DNA of 64,000 nt from Flavobacterium sp. LC2016-12 (GTDB lineage Bacteria; Bacteroidota; Bacteroidia; Flavobacteriales; Flavobacteriaceae), in assembly GCF_015351595.1 (NCBI RefSeq), contig NZ_JADKPT010000001.1, positions 310,001 through 374,000 on the forward strand, in the 5' to 3' direction. Below the pieces are notes generated by a model. It ran no database searches. It was not told where the DNA came from and saw only the letters and a program-made list of their open reading frames with translations. This document shows positions 53,801 to 62,752 of the stretch, piece by piece (the stretch's first letter is position 1; the number at the start of each line of letters is the position of its first letter). A program made the translations under genes and the position numbers.

Positions 53801-56248
53801 TTAATTATTTCCTATTCTGATAACGTCAGCAAAAATTCCTGATGCTGTAACCGCAGCTCCGGCACCGGCGCCTTTGATCAATAACGGCTGATCTACGTAA
53901 CGATCTGTGTAGAACAATACGATATTGTCTTTTCCTTCTAAATTATAGAAAGGATGCTCTTTTGGAATGAATTGCAGACCAACGCTTGCTTTTCCGTTTT
54001 CGAATTGCGCTACGTATTTCAATCTTGAATCTTTTGTTAATGCTTCTTCATAGATTTTCTCAAAATGAGGAGCGTGTTTGATTAACGATGCAAAAAAGGC
54101 TTCGTTGTTTGTTGTGTCCAAACATTCTGCTGGTAAAAACGATTCGTTTGCGATGGCGTCAATATCCATTTCGTAACCACTTTCACGAATAAGAATCAGG
54201 ATTTTACGAGCAACATCAACACCGCTTAAGTCAATTTTCGGATCTGGTTCTGTAAAACCTTGAACTCCGGCTTCTTTAACCACATCATGGAAAGAATTAT
54301 TCTTGTCAAAATTGTTGAAAATGAAGTTTAAACTTCCAGATAAAACTGCCTGAATTTTGTGCACTTTATCGCCTGAAGCAATTAAGTTTTTTACTGTGTC
54401 AATAATTGGTAATCCCGCACCCACATTAGTTTCAAATAAAAACGGAGCGTTATATTGACGTGATAAGCTTTTTAGTTTTTTATAATTGTCGTACGCTGAT
54501 GAACAGGCAATTTTGTTGCAGGTTACAACGGCAATACTTTCTTTTAAGAACTTCTCATACATTTCAGAAACGCTTGCATTTGCTGTAATATCAACAAAAA
54601 TGCTATTACGTAAATTCAGTTCTTTGGCACGTGCAATAAATTCTGTCGGAATCGCATGTTCGCCTTTGTCTAAAGTCGATTTCCAGTCTTTTAGTGAAAT
54701 TCCGTCTTCATCAAAAAGCATTTTTCTTGAGTTTGACAAAGCGATAACGCGAACATTGATCTTTAAATTATCTTTTAAGAATTTCCTTTGATTGTGAATT
54801 TGCTCGATGAATTTTTCACCAACATTTCCAATACCCATTACAAACAAATTCAGCTGTTTGGTGTTTTCTTCAAAGAAGTTTTCGTGTAAAGTGTTCAATG
54901 CTTTTTTAACGTCTCTTTCGTTAATTACAGTCGAAATATTACGCTCAGATGCCCCTTGCGCAATCGCACGGATATTTACGTTATTTTTTCCTAAAGTACT
55001 GAACATTCTTCCGCTCAAACCTTGATGGTTTTTCATGTTTTCTCCAACCAAAGCAATAATGCAAAGGTCTTTTTCTACAATGGCAGGATCAATTTTGTTT
55101 TGAAGAATTTCAACTTCAAAAGCTCTGTTAATTGCATTTTCAGCACTTTCTGCATCCGAATTTAAAATTCCGATACAAATAGAGTGCTCAGAAGAAGCCT
55201 GAGTGATGAAAATTACATTGATTTTTTCCTGAGACAATACTTCGAACAAACGTCTTGATGAACCTGCAACTCCAATCATTCCCGGACCTTCCAATGTTAC
55301 AAGCGAAATATTATCAATATGACTGATTCCTTTTACAACCGAATCTTTAGACGAAACAGTATCGGAAATCAAAGTTCCTACAGCTTCAGGTTCAAAAGTA
55401 TTTTTGATTAAAATTGGAATATTTTTTCTTAAAACCGGTTGAATTGTCGGCGGATACAACACTTTAGCACCAAAATGCGATAATTCCATCGCTTCCTGAT
55501 ACGAAATGTTGGCAATTGGCTGCGCCTGTTTTACAATTTTTGGGTTGGCAGTAAACATTCCGTTTACATCTGTCCAGATTTCTAACTGTGATGCTTCAAG
55601 TGCTCCCGCAATAATCGCAGCAGTATAATCTGATCCGCCACGCCCTAAAGTAGTTGTAATTCCGTCAAGAGTCAAAGCGATAAATCCAGGTAAAATATTG
55701 ATTTGCGCTTTGTTTTCAGCAAAATAATCCTGAATCAATTGATTTGAAATCTCAAAATTTACGACCGCTTTTCCGAAATCAGCATTTGTTTTGATGATTT
55801 CGCGGCTGTCTTTATAAACTACATTTTTATCAATTTGCTGATAAGCCTGCGCAATGATATAAGAAGAAAGCAATTCTCCAAAACTTAAAATCGTGTCAGC
55901 CGTTCTAGGAGATAATTCGCCTAATAAGAAACATCCATCAAGTAGGGTTTCTAAGTGATTGATGATTCTTTTTACGTGGCTTAACAAGCTGCTTTGTTCG
56001 CTTACCGGAATAAGTTCTTTTAAAGTGTCAAGGTGTTTTTTCTCGATTTCGGCAACAATTTCTCTGAAACTTTCATCGTTTGCCGCCGCTTTTGCTGCTG
56101 CCAATTGCAATAAATCGGTCACTTTGCTTAAAGCAGAAACAACGACAACTAATTGATCTTGTTTAGATTTTTGATTTATAATTTCGAGAACGAGTTTTAT
56201 ATTTTGAGCATTGGCAACCGAAGTTCCGCCAAATTTTAATACTTTCAT
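53801..56248 (-). CDS. thrA: Bifunctional aspartate kinase/homoserine dehydrogenase I
   Basis: 815 aa from the ATG at 56248 (MKVLKFGGTSVANAQN, the conserved start). Aspartokinase domain about 1-290 (TLGRGGSDYTAAIIAGAL), two ACT-type regulatory regions about 310-450 (GMIGVAGSSRRLFEVL; HQGLSGRMFSTLGKNNVNIRAI), homoserine dehydrogenase about 465-815 (LFVMGIGNVGEKFIEQI NAD-site; FTEPDPKIDLSGVDVARKILIL catalytic region; PLLIKGAGAGAAVTASGIFADVIRI end). It makes aspartyl phosphate and reduces aspartate semialdehyde to homoserine; the ACT regions probably bind threonine. First structural gene of the operon, preceded by the Thr-rich leader. Confidence 0.96.
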   Translation of the reverse strand: MKVLKFGGTSVANAQNIKLVLEIINQKSKQDQLVVVVSALSKVTDLLQLAAAKAAANDESFREIVAEIEKKHLDTLKELIPVSEQSSLLSHVKRIINHLETLLDGCFLLGELSPRTADTILSFGELLSSYIIAQAYQQIDKNVVYKDSREIIKTNADFGKAVVNFEISNQLIQDYFAENKAQINILPGFIALTLDGITTTLGRGGSDYTAAIIAGALEASQLEIWTDVNGMFTANPKIVKQAQPIANISYQEAMELSHFGAKVLYPPTIQPVLRKNIPILIKNTFEPEAVGTLISDTVSSKDSVVKGISHIDNISLVTLEGPGMIGVAGSSRRLFEVLSQEKINVIFITQASSEHSICIGILNSDAESAENAINRAFEVEILQNKIDPAIVEKDLCIIALVGENMKNHQGLSGRMFSTLGKNNVNIRAIAQGASERNISTVINERDVKKALNTLHENFFEENTKQLNLFVMGIGNVGEKFIEQIHNQRKFLKDNLKINVRVIALSNSRKMLFDEDGISLKDWKSTLDKGEHAIPTEFIARAKELNLRNSIFVDITANASVSEMYEKFLKESIAVVTCNKIACSSAYDNYKKLKSLSRQYNAPFLFETNVGAGLPIIDTVKNLIASGDKVHKIQAVLSGSLNFIFNNFDKNNSFHDVVKEAGVQGFTEPDPKIDLSGVDVARKILILIRESGYEMDIDAIANESFLPAECLDTTNNEAFFASLIKHAPHFEKIYEEALTKDSRLKYVAQFENGKASVGLQFIPKEHPFYNLEGKDNIVLFYTDRYVDQPLLIKGAGAGAAVTASGIFADVIRIGNN

Positions 56249-56311
56249 TTTGATGATTTTTTTCTTTTTATGCAAATATTTTTATGTATCCAATGACTCT
56301 CTTCTTTCAAG

Positions 56312-56352
56312 AAAAAAGTATAGATAACCAGGATTATATGTAAAATGTATAC
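56312..56352 (-). terminator. Candidate attenuator terminator of the thr leader
   Basis: Minus strand GTATA (56352-56348) pairs with TATAC (56322-56318) across a partly structured 25-base loop, then TTTTTT (56317-56312). The outer stem is short, so this is only a candidate. It overlaps by three bases the hairpin 56350-56364 (TACCCC-TAA-GGGGTA on the plus strand), so the two cannot form together, as in an attenuator. Confidence 0.45.
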
Positions 56353-56354
56353 CC

Positions 56355-56453
56355 CTAAGGGGTAGTAGTTGTTGTAGAAATTGTTGTAGCAGCAATTGCA
56401 ACTCCAGTTTGAGTTGTCATTGTAGATTGATATTTTGCGCTGTTACTTTTCAT
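56355..56453 (-). CDS. thr operon leader peptide (Thr-rich)
   Basis: A 32-aa frame, ATG at 56453 to TAG at 56355, absent from standard ORF cut-offs. It begins MKSNSAKYQST and contains 11 Thr, 2 Ile, 2 Met and 2 Lys, including the run ACA ACA ACT ACT ACC before the last Pro codon. The start context ATCAAAATG equals that of thrA. It lies between a -7 element and a hairpin in front of thrA. This is the classical layout of a transcription-attenuation leader; the E. coli thrL is likewise Thr/Ile-rich. Function inferred from composition and position. Confidence 0.8.
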   Translation of the reverse strand: MKSNSAKYQSTMTTQTGVAIAATTISTTTTTP

Positions 56454-56463
56454 TTTGATGTTT

Positions 56464-56471
56464 CAAAAGTA
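56464..56471 (-). promoter_or_regulatory. -7 element of the thr operon
   Basis: TACTTTTG (TAnnTTTG) on the minus strand, ending only ten bases before the leader ATG, so the 5' end would be very short. The -33 position has TTTTTC instead of TTTG. Confidence 0.45.
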
Positions 56472-56519
56472 CAGATTTTTATAAAAGCGAAAAACCTTTA
56501 TTTTCTTTTTGCGAATATT

Positions 56520-56883
56520 TTAATAATTCAAATCTCATTGATTTAATATTGAGCTTTTGCTAAGATTGAACATCATAAATTGATGGATTCGTATATTTAA
56601 ACCCGTGTTTCTGGCAAGGGCACGAGCTTAAAAAGCTGATTTCTAATCGAAATATTCGGTAGAAACCGTCATTAGTCTATAAAACAAGTAGGAAATTGGA
56701 TTTTTAGAATAAATTTTGAGTATTGATTTTGGTAAAGAAAATTTAAGTGCTGATTTTGTATGATTAGTATTGTGAAATAGCTAAATACGTATAATTTGTT
56801 TTATTGATTTTTTAATTATTATGAACAAATGTTGCTTTTTAATATTGATTTGTTGAATTTTGATGCCTTAAATTAAAAATGAC
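56520..56883. other. Gap between the divergent thr and hutH genes
   Basis: About 360 bases of AT-rich DNA. I see no gene, palindrome of note or complete promoter; tacgta at 56787 and tataatttg nearby resemble but do not match a -7 element. Confidence 0.4.
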
Positions 56884-58398
56884 ATGAGAGAAGTCCATTA
56901 TATAAGTACTGAAATATTAGGTTTAGAAGATTTACAAGAAATTATTGTAAATCAGAAAATGCTTGAACTATCTGAAGAAGCAAAAGTAAATGTTCAGAAG
57001 TGCCGTGATTATTTAGATAAAAAAATGGCTTCACACTCTGAACCTATTTATGGTATCAATACTGGTTTTGGGTCACTTTGTAATGTGAAAATCTCAAATG
57101 AGAATTTATCAAAACTTCAGGAGAACCTTGTTAAGTCTCACGCTTGTGGAACTGGAGAAGAAGTTCCTGCTGAGATTGTAAAAATAATGTTACTGCTAAA
57201 GATTCAATCTTTAAGTTATGGACACTCAGGAATCCAATTGCAAACCGTAAGTCGTTTGGTTGATTTCTATAATAATGACATCCTTCCTATTATATATACG
57301 CAAGGTTCACTTGGAGCTTCTGGAGATTTAGCACCATTAGCACATTTATCTTTGCCTTTATTAGGAGAAGGCGAAGTTTTGTTTGAAGGAAAGAAAGTGG
57401 CTTCCGCCGAAGTTTTAAAACATTTTAACTGGGAACCTATCGTTTTACAGTCAAAAGAAGGTTTGGCTTTGTTAAACGGAACTCAATTTATGAGTGCTTA
57501 CGGAGCTCATATTTTATTAAAAGCATATAAATATTCGTATTTGGCAGATTTAATCGGAACTATTTCTTTGGAAGGTTTTGATGGAAGAAGCGAGCCTTTT
57601 AACGAATTGATTCATTTTATTCGTCCTCACAAAGGTCAGATTGTAACGGCGCAGCGTATTAATGAGTTTTTAGAAGGAAGCGAAATAATAGAACAAGAGA
57701 AAAAACACGTTCAGGATCCGTATTCTTTCCGTTGTATGCCCCAGGTTCATGGTGCTTCAAAAGATGCGATAGATTATGTTCGAAAAGTATTCAAAACTGA
57801 AATTAACTCGGTTACGGATAATCCAAACATATTTATTGAATCTGATCAGATCGTCTCTGGAGGAAATTTCCACGGACAACCTTTGGCTTTAGCCTTAGAT
57901 TTTATGGCGATTGCTTTGGCAGAACTAGGAAGTATTTCTGAAAGAAGAACGTACCAATTGATTTCAGGTTTAAGAAATCTTCCGGCATTTTTGGTGGATA
58001 ATCCGGGACTGAATTCAGGCTTTATGATTCCGCAATATACGGCTGCAAGTATTGCAAGTCAGAACAAACAATTGGCAACTCCATCAAGTATTGATAGTAT
58101 TGTTTCGAGTAATGGTCAGGAAGATCATGTTAGTATGGGAGCAAACGGAGCAACAAAAGCGTTGCGTGTTATGGATAATTTGGAGCGTATTTTAGCGATC
58201 GAATTAATGAATGCTTCACAGGCAATTGCGTACAGAGAGCCTTTAAAATCAAGTGATTTTATCGAAATGTTCTTAAGCAGTTATAGAGAAGTTGTGCCTT
58301 TGGTTAAGGAAGACAGAATCTTACATTACGATATTGAGAAGACAGTTGCGTTCCTGGATAGTTTTCAAATTGAAAACGATTTGTTAACACTGGCTTAA
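56884..58398 (+). CDS. hutH: Histidine ammonia-lyase
   Basis: 504 aa. It removes ammonia from L-histidine to give urocanate, using the MIO cofactor formed from Ala-Ser-Gly in GSLGASGDLAPLAHLSLPLLGEG. Other landmarks: YGINTGFGSL, the substrate-side NLVKSHACGTGEEV (SH rather than the tyrosine/phenylalanine-lyase pattern), QDPYSFRCMPQVHGA, and NFHGQPLALALDFMA. No other hut genes are adjacent, so the pathway is scattered. Tyrosine ammonia-lyase activity is an alternative not excluded. Confidence 0.9.
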   Translation: MREVHYISTEILGLEDLQEIIVNQKMLELSEEAKVNVQKCRDYLDKKMASHSEPIYGINTGFGSLCNVKISNENLSKLQENLVKSHACGTGEEVPAEIVKIMLLLKIQSLSYGHSGIQLQTVSRLVDFYNNDILPIIYTQGSLGASGDLAPLAHLSLPLLGEGEVLFEGKKVASAEVLKHFNWEPIVLQSKEGLALLNGTQFMSAYGAHILLKAYKYSYLADLIGTISLEGFDGRSEPFNELIHFIRPHKGQIVTAQRINEFLEGSEIIEQEKKHVQDPYSFRCMPQVHGASKDAIDYVRKVFKTEINSVTDNPNIFIESDQIVSGGNFHGQPLALALDFMAIALAELGSISERRTYQLISGLRNLPAFLVDNPGLNSGFMIPQYTAASIASQNKQLATPSSIDSIVSSNGQEDHVSMGANGATKALRVMDNLERILAIELMNASQAIAYREPLKSSDFIEMFLSSYREVVPLVKEDRILHYDIEKTVAFLDSFQIENDLLTLA

Positions 58399-58419
58399 CA
58401 TAACAGAATATTAATGAAG

Positions 58420-58427
58420 TAATTTTG
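58420..58427 (+). promoter_or_regulatory. -7 element of the phosphate transport pair
   Basis: TAATTTTG, 20 bases before the ATG at 58447. The -33 position is not clearly TTTG. Confidence 0.4.
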
Positions 58428-58446
58428 CACTATCAAAAATATAAAA

Positions 58447-59091
58447 ATGTCAATAAACAGTATTTTCCAATTTTTAGTGCCGAAAGACAAAAAATTCTTT
58501 CCACTTTTTGAAGAAGCTTCAAGCAATTTAATTGAATTAGCTTCTAATTTACACGAAGCTGTAAACCTTCCATTAAAAGAAAGAGAAGTTCTTTTTCAAA
58601 AAATTGATGAGTTAGAGCAAAGAGGAGAAGACATTACACGTCAAACCAATCTTGAATTGAGCAGAAACTTCATTACGCCATTTGATAGAGAGGATATTCA
58701 CACTTTAATTACTTCTATTGATAACGTTGCTGATTATCTTCACGGTGCAGCAAGCAGAATGAGATTGTATCAGGTTGATAAGATTACAAAATCTATCAGA
58801 AAGATGACAGAAATTAACCTTGAAGCTTGTCAAAACATTGATAGTGCTGTAAAAGAGTTGAGCAACTTAAAAAATATGAACATTATTAAAGATGCTTGTG
58901 CTAGAATTAACAAACTAGAAAACAAGTCTGATAATGTATATAACAAAGCAGTTTTTGAAATTTTTGAAAACGAAACAGACGCTAAAAATATCATTAAATA
59001 TAAAGAGGTGTTATCTGTTTTAGAATCAGCAACAGACAAATGTAAGAGTGTTGCGAACATACTGGAATCAATTTCTGTAAAACATTCTTAA
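58447..59091 (+). CDS. DUF47 (PhoU-like) phosphate transport regulator
   Basis: 214 aa, all-helical, cytoplasmic. FFPLFEEASSNLIELASNLHEAVNL at the start and TPFDREDIHTLITSIDNVADYLHGAASRM in the middle are family landmarks. DUF47 proteins partner PiT transporters and probably gate them, as PhoU does for Pst. The pit gene follows 32 bases later. Confidence 0.9.
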   Translation: MSINSIFQFLVPKDKKFFPLFEEASSNLIELASNLHEAVNLPLKEREVLFQKIDELEQRGEDITRQTNLELSRNFITPFDREDIHTLITSIDNVADYLHGAASRMRLYQVDKITKSIRKMTEINLEACQNIDSAVKELSNLKNMNIIKDACARINKLENKSDNVYNKAVFEIFENETDAKNIIKYKEVLSVLESATDKCKSVANILESISVKHS

Positions 59092-59123
59092 TTCAATTTA
59101 TTTCATTCTGAAGTTATAATTTT

Positions 59124-60458
59124 ATGACGCTACTTATAATTATTATAGTATTAGCTTTAATTTTTGATTACATCAACGGTTTTCATGATGCAGCGAATGC
59201 TATAGCGACTGTTGTTGCTACAAAGGTTTTGACGCCTTTTCAGGCCGTACTTTGGGCAGCATTTTTTAACTTTCTGGCTTATTGGGTTTTTGGATTTGGT
59301 GTTGCAGATACTGTTGCAAAAACAGCGCACACTATGGAAATTAACCTTGTTGTTATCCTTGCCGGTGTTATTGCAGCTATTTGTTGGAATTTATTGACTT
59401 GGTGGTTAGGAATTCCTTCAAGTTCATCACATACTTTAATTGGTGGTTTCGCTGGGGCAGCTGTAGCACATGCAATCGCTGTACACGGTTTCTCAGGTTA
59501 TGCCGGAGAAGATGGAACTACTCATTATTGGTACGAAATTGTAAGCTGGTACAAGGCAGGAAAAGATGGTGGAATGCCTTCGGGAGTTCTTATTATCATT
59601 GCGTTTATTGTTTTAGCGCCATTATTGGGAGCATTGGCTTCTTATTTAATATCGATTTGGTTGTTAAATGCTTCTCGTAAAATCATAGGACCTAAAATAT
59701 TCACGGTTGCTTTAATGATTGCAACAGTTTGGGTTGTTAGTAGCCTAATGGTTCCTTATGCTGATATTGAAAAGCCTCGTTTTGAATCTCATTTCTGGAG
59801 TGTAGCTTTTGATCCGCATAATATTAAATGGTGTTTAGTTGGTTTTATTATCTTAACGGTTAGTGCTTTTTGTTTGATATTCAGTAGTTTGAATCTACAT
59901 CAGGCTGATGCAGCTTTGAAAAAAATGCAACTATTATCTTCTGCGGCTTTTAGTTTAGGACACGGAGGAAATGATTCTCAAAAAGTAATGGGTATTATTG
60001 CAGCAGCTGTTGCAGTTTATATTAATACAAATCCGGGAGTTCATATGGCATCATGGTTAGACGTTGTTTTGCCAAATGATGACTTAGGAATAAAAGGAGT
60101 AATGCCAGGCTGGATTCCATTAGCATGTTATTCTGCTATTGCTGCAGGAACGTTAAGTGGTGGATGGAAAATTGTGAAAACAATGGGTTCTAAAATCACA
60201 AAAGTAACTTCATTTGAAGGGGTTGCTGCTGAAACTGCCGGAGCATTAACATTGTATTTTACGGAGCATTTAAAAATTCCGGTAAGTACAACGCATACTA
60301 TTACAGGTTCTATCATCGGGGTTGGATTAACAAAACGTGTATCTGCCGTTCGTTGGGGAGTAACTGTAAGTTTGATCTGGGCTTGGATATTGACTATTCC
60401 TATTTCGGCTATTTTAGCAGGATTGGTTTACTTTGTATTGAGTGTATTTATTTCTTAG
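59124..60458 (+). CDS. PiT-family inorganic phosphate transporter
   Basis: 444 aa, 10-12 membrane helices, inner membrane. The two inverted PiT signatures are FDYINGFHDAANAIATVVATKV (first half) and SLGHGGNDSQKVMGIIAAAV (second half), with GIPSSSSHTLIGGFAGAA and IPVSTTHTITGSIIGVGL each containing the S/T-rich TTHT substrate loop. Phosphate (metal-phosphate) uptake coupled to H+ or Na+. Cotranscribed with the DUF47 gene and ended by a strong terminator. Confidence 0.93.
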   Translation: MTLLIIIIVLALIFDYINGFHDAANAIATVVATKVLTPFQAVLWAAFFNFLAYWVFGFGVADTVAKTAHTMEINLVVILAGVIAAICWNLLTWWLGIPSSSSHTLIGGFAGAAVAHAIAVHGFSGYAGEDGTTHYWYEIVSWYKAGKDGGMPSGVLIIIAFIVLAPLLGALASYLISIWLLNASRKIIGPKIFTVALMIATVWVVSSLMVPYADIEKPRFESHFWSVAFDPHNIKWCLVGFIILTVSAFCLIFSSLNLHQADAALKKMQLLSSAAFSLGHGGNDSQKVMGIIAAAVAVYINTNPGVHMASWLDVVLPNDDLGIKGVMPGWIPLACYSAIAAGTLSGGWKIVKTMGSKITKVTSFEGVAAETAGALTLYFTEHLKIPVSTTHTITGSIIGVGLTKRVSAVRWGVTVSLIWAWILTIPISAILAGLVYFVLSVFIS

Positions 60459-60510
60459 TAAAATGATTTTTATTAAATGTGAGAAGTTTTGATCGCATTT
60501 TATCGACATA

Positions 60511-60545
60511 AAAAAAGCCGATTTCAATTTGAAATCGGCTTTTTT
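60511..60545 (+). terminator. Terminator of the phosphate transport pair
   Basis: 15-bp stem AAAAAAGCCGATTTC / GAAATCGGCTTTTTT with a 5-base loop and a T run. Confidence 0.9.
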
Positions 60546-60612
60546 ATTTGAGTAGAATAATGTAGATTTAATAATTGCATTTTATTACTTAACAAAAGAA
60601 TGTAAAACAAGA

Positions 60613-62004
60613 ATGGAAGAATTGAAGCAGTTAGAAAGGATTAAAAGTAAGCTGTTAATGGCTAAAAATGCCGATAATAAATTAGAAGTATTTGGAGCAG
60701 ACAGTCATAAATATATTTTAGAGAATACCGTAAGACAAGAAGATATCTTAAATTTTGAAAATGAATATCAGTTGGAACTTCCTAAATGCTACAAATCATT
60801 TTTGCTGAATATTGGTAATGGCGGAATTTCTTATTCAGATTCAGGTGCCGGACCTTCGTATGGAATTTATCCTTTTCGAAAAAATACAGATGAATTTATC
60901 TATGAAAATTCAAAACAGTATTTAAAAGAAGATTGCATAATTTCTCCAAATATGTCAGATGATTTTTGGAATAATCTAAACAAAAACATCGAAGAAAATG
61001 AAACTATTTCTGATGAAGAATTTGATATAGAGCTAGGAAAAATATTTTCGGGATTATTGCCTATCGGAAGTCAGGGATGTAGTTATTATCACGCACTTGT
61101 TTTAAATGGAGAATTTAAAGGAAGAGTTGTAAATGTGGATATTGACAGGCAAAAGCCTTATTTCGCTTTCGAATCAAATTTTTTGGACTGGTATGAAAGA
61201 TGGTTGGATGAAATTATACCTGAAAATTTAAAATCAAGAAATTCTGATTTGTTTAGGTATACTCTGGGGGGATCATCAGCTTATGTCTTGGAGGTGTATT
61301 TTTCAACCAATGAAAATCAGACAAAATTAGAATGCCTAAGGAGTTTTTTAAAGAAACGAAATCTGGACTCTGAAACGATTAATGTCCTGGAGGAACAATG
61401 TAAATTGAGTGCAGGTAAAAATCAAAAACTGCTAATTCAGATACTTACAAAATTTGATTATCAACGTGCTTATCCGTATTTAGTTGCCTTTGCAAATGAG
61501 AATTTATTAGATGTTTTTCAATTTGTATTTTGGTATGCGAAGGGTAAGAGTTCTGATTGGCTTGAAATTATAGAAGCTCATTCGGAGAAGATCAATGACG
61601 AGGAAACGTTTAGATTTTGTACTTATTTGTTAAAGGAAATGAATATCGATTACGGTAATTTTGTTGTTCCTTTTACGACAAATATAAATGAAAAGATAAG
61701 AGTTAGTGCTTATTATTCACTAGGGTTGTTGAAAAATAAAAGTAAATATTTAGATACTTTTATTTTAGGTTTAAGTGATCAATCAAATCGAGTTGTACAT
61801 ACTGTTTTGCAAGCTCTGGATGGAGTAGAAGATCGTAAACTTTTGAAGTATTACAAATTACTGGCGGAAAAATTCCCCAAAGAGCAAGACTATATTTTAG
61901 CTAATCTTAATCACAGATTAAAAGCTTATGGTTTAACTAACAGAACGATTAGGGATATTAACATAGAAAACCACTTTCAAAACAAAGTTAAACGTAAAAA
62001 ATAG
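60613..62004 (+). CDS. SMI1/KNR4 (SUKH) domain protein with HEAT-like repeats
   Basis: 463 aa, cytoplasmic. Residues about 30-215 are a SUKH domain: ENTVRQEDILNFENEYQLELPKCYKSFLLNIGNGGIS...GIYPF and LLPIGSQGCSYYHALVLNGEFKGRVVNVD...NFLDWYERWLDEI. Residues about 220-463 are helical pairs resembling HEAT repeats (RVSAYYSLGLLKNKSKYLDTFILGLSD; RVVHTVLQALDGVEDRKLLKYY). SUKH domains are a common immunity class against polymorphic toxins, yet no toxin is adjacent here. Housekeeping scaffold use is also possible. Confidence 0.75.
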   Translation: MEELKQLERIKSKLLMAKNADNKLEVFGADSHKYILENTVRQEDILNFENEYQLELPKCYKSFLLNIGNGGISYSDSGAGPSYGIYPFRKNTDEFIYENSKQYLKEDCIISPNMSDDFWNNLNKNIEENETISDEEFDIELGKIFSGLLPIGSQGCSYYHALVLNGEFKGRVVNVDIDRQKPYFAFESNFLDWYERWLDEIIPENLKSRNSDLFRYTLGGSSAYVLEVYFSTNENQTKLECLRSFLKKRNLDSETINVLEEQCKLSAGKNQKLLIQILTKFDYQRAYPYLVAFANENLLDVFQFVFWYAKGKSSDWLEIIEAHSEKINDEETFRFCTYLLKEMNIDYGNFVVPFTTNINEKIRVSAYYSLGLLKNKSKYLDTFILGLSDQSNRVVHTVLQALDGVEDRKLLKYYKLLAEKFPKEQDYILANLNHRLKAYGLTNRTIRDINIENHFQNKVKRKK

Positions 62005-62020
62005 TATGAGTTTTGGAAAT

Positions 62021-62062
62021 AAAAAAAAGACTGGTATTCAATTGAAAACCAGTCTTTTTTTT
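62021..62062 (+). terminator. Terminator of the SUKH-HEAT gene
   Basis: 15-bp stem AAAAAAAAGACTGGT / ACCAGTCTTTTTTTT, 12-base loop (itself a small TTCAATTGAA palindrome), T run. Confidence 0.9.
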
Positions 62063-62082
62063 ATACAAATTCCAATAATTTA

Positions 62083-62135
62083 AAATTCCAAATTCCACTG
62101 TTTTACACGTTTTTTAAATTTGGAATTTGAAATTT
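62083..62135. repeat. AAATTCCAAATTCC inverted repeat
   Basis: Arms AAATTCCAAATTCCA (62083-62097) and its near complement (62121-62135), 14 of 15 positions. Similar words lie at 52536-52577 in the thr operon. Confidence 0.6.
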
Positions 62136-62143
62136 TTTACTTT

Positions 62144-62659
62144 TTATTTCCTTAGATTCTTATGATTGTGCTTACGCTTGAAATGTGTTTCTTTTAAATT
62201 AGTTTTATCTTTCGAGATAATACTAATTGTACCGTCAATTTCTAGCGTACAGAGCTTTATATCGGTCAAATGTTCTAAACCATGCTCACGTGCCGCTTCT
62301 TTTAATTCTTCGTGTGAAATGTCTAATTTGCTCAAAGCATTAAAATCCAAAGTTCCATTATGAATTAGGATTTCGGGTTTGTCTAAAAGCAAATCACTGA
62401 CTACTTTGTATTTGTGTGTTAATTTTTTGATGTTAAAATTGATCACAAATAAAGCTAATGCGGCAACCAAACCTCCCCAAAGACTCGTGTCCGGACCGAC
62501 CATTGCATTTTGAACAGAATTACTTATCAATAAAATCAGAATAATATCGGCAGTATTTAATTGCGAAAGTTCTTTTTTGCCGAAGATTCGTAAAGCAATT
62601 GTCATGAAAAAATAGACTGCGAGACTTCTGAAAATGATATCTAAGTAGGGGTTGAGCAT
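62144..62659 (-). CDS. DUF421 (YetF-like) membrane protein
   Basis: 171 aa. N-terminal helices SLAVYFFMTIALRIFGK, TADIILILLISNSVQNAMVG and LWGGLVAALALFVINF precede the DUF421 soluble part KPEILIHNGTLDFNALSKLDISHEELKEAAREHGLEHLTDIKLCTLEIDGTISII. Family length is normally 200+ aa; this member is at the short end. It is monocistronic. Function unknown for the family beyond membrane localisation. Confidence 0.8.
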   Translation of the reverse strand: MLNPYLDIIFRSLAVYFFMTIALRIFGKKELSQLNTADIILILLISNSVQNAMVGPDTSLWGGLVAALALFVINFNIKKLTHKYKVVSDLLLDKPEILIHNGTLDFNALSKLDISHEELKEAAREHGLEHLTDIKLCTLEIDGTISIISKDKTNLKETHFKRKHNHKNLRK

Positions 62660-62685
62660 TGTTTTTTATTTTAAAGGTAAAAAAA

Positions 62686-62717
62686 AACTTTGTCAAAGTT
62701 TAAGCTTTGACAAAGTT
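62686..62717 (-). terminator. Terminator of the RimK-fusion gene
   Basis: 13-bp stem AACTTTGTCAAAG / CTTTGACAAAGTT with a 6-base loop and a T run on the minus strand, 36 bases after the stop. Confidence 0.85.
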
Positions 62718-62752
62718 GCTAAAATATTTATTGAATATTAAGTTAGAATGAA

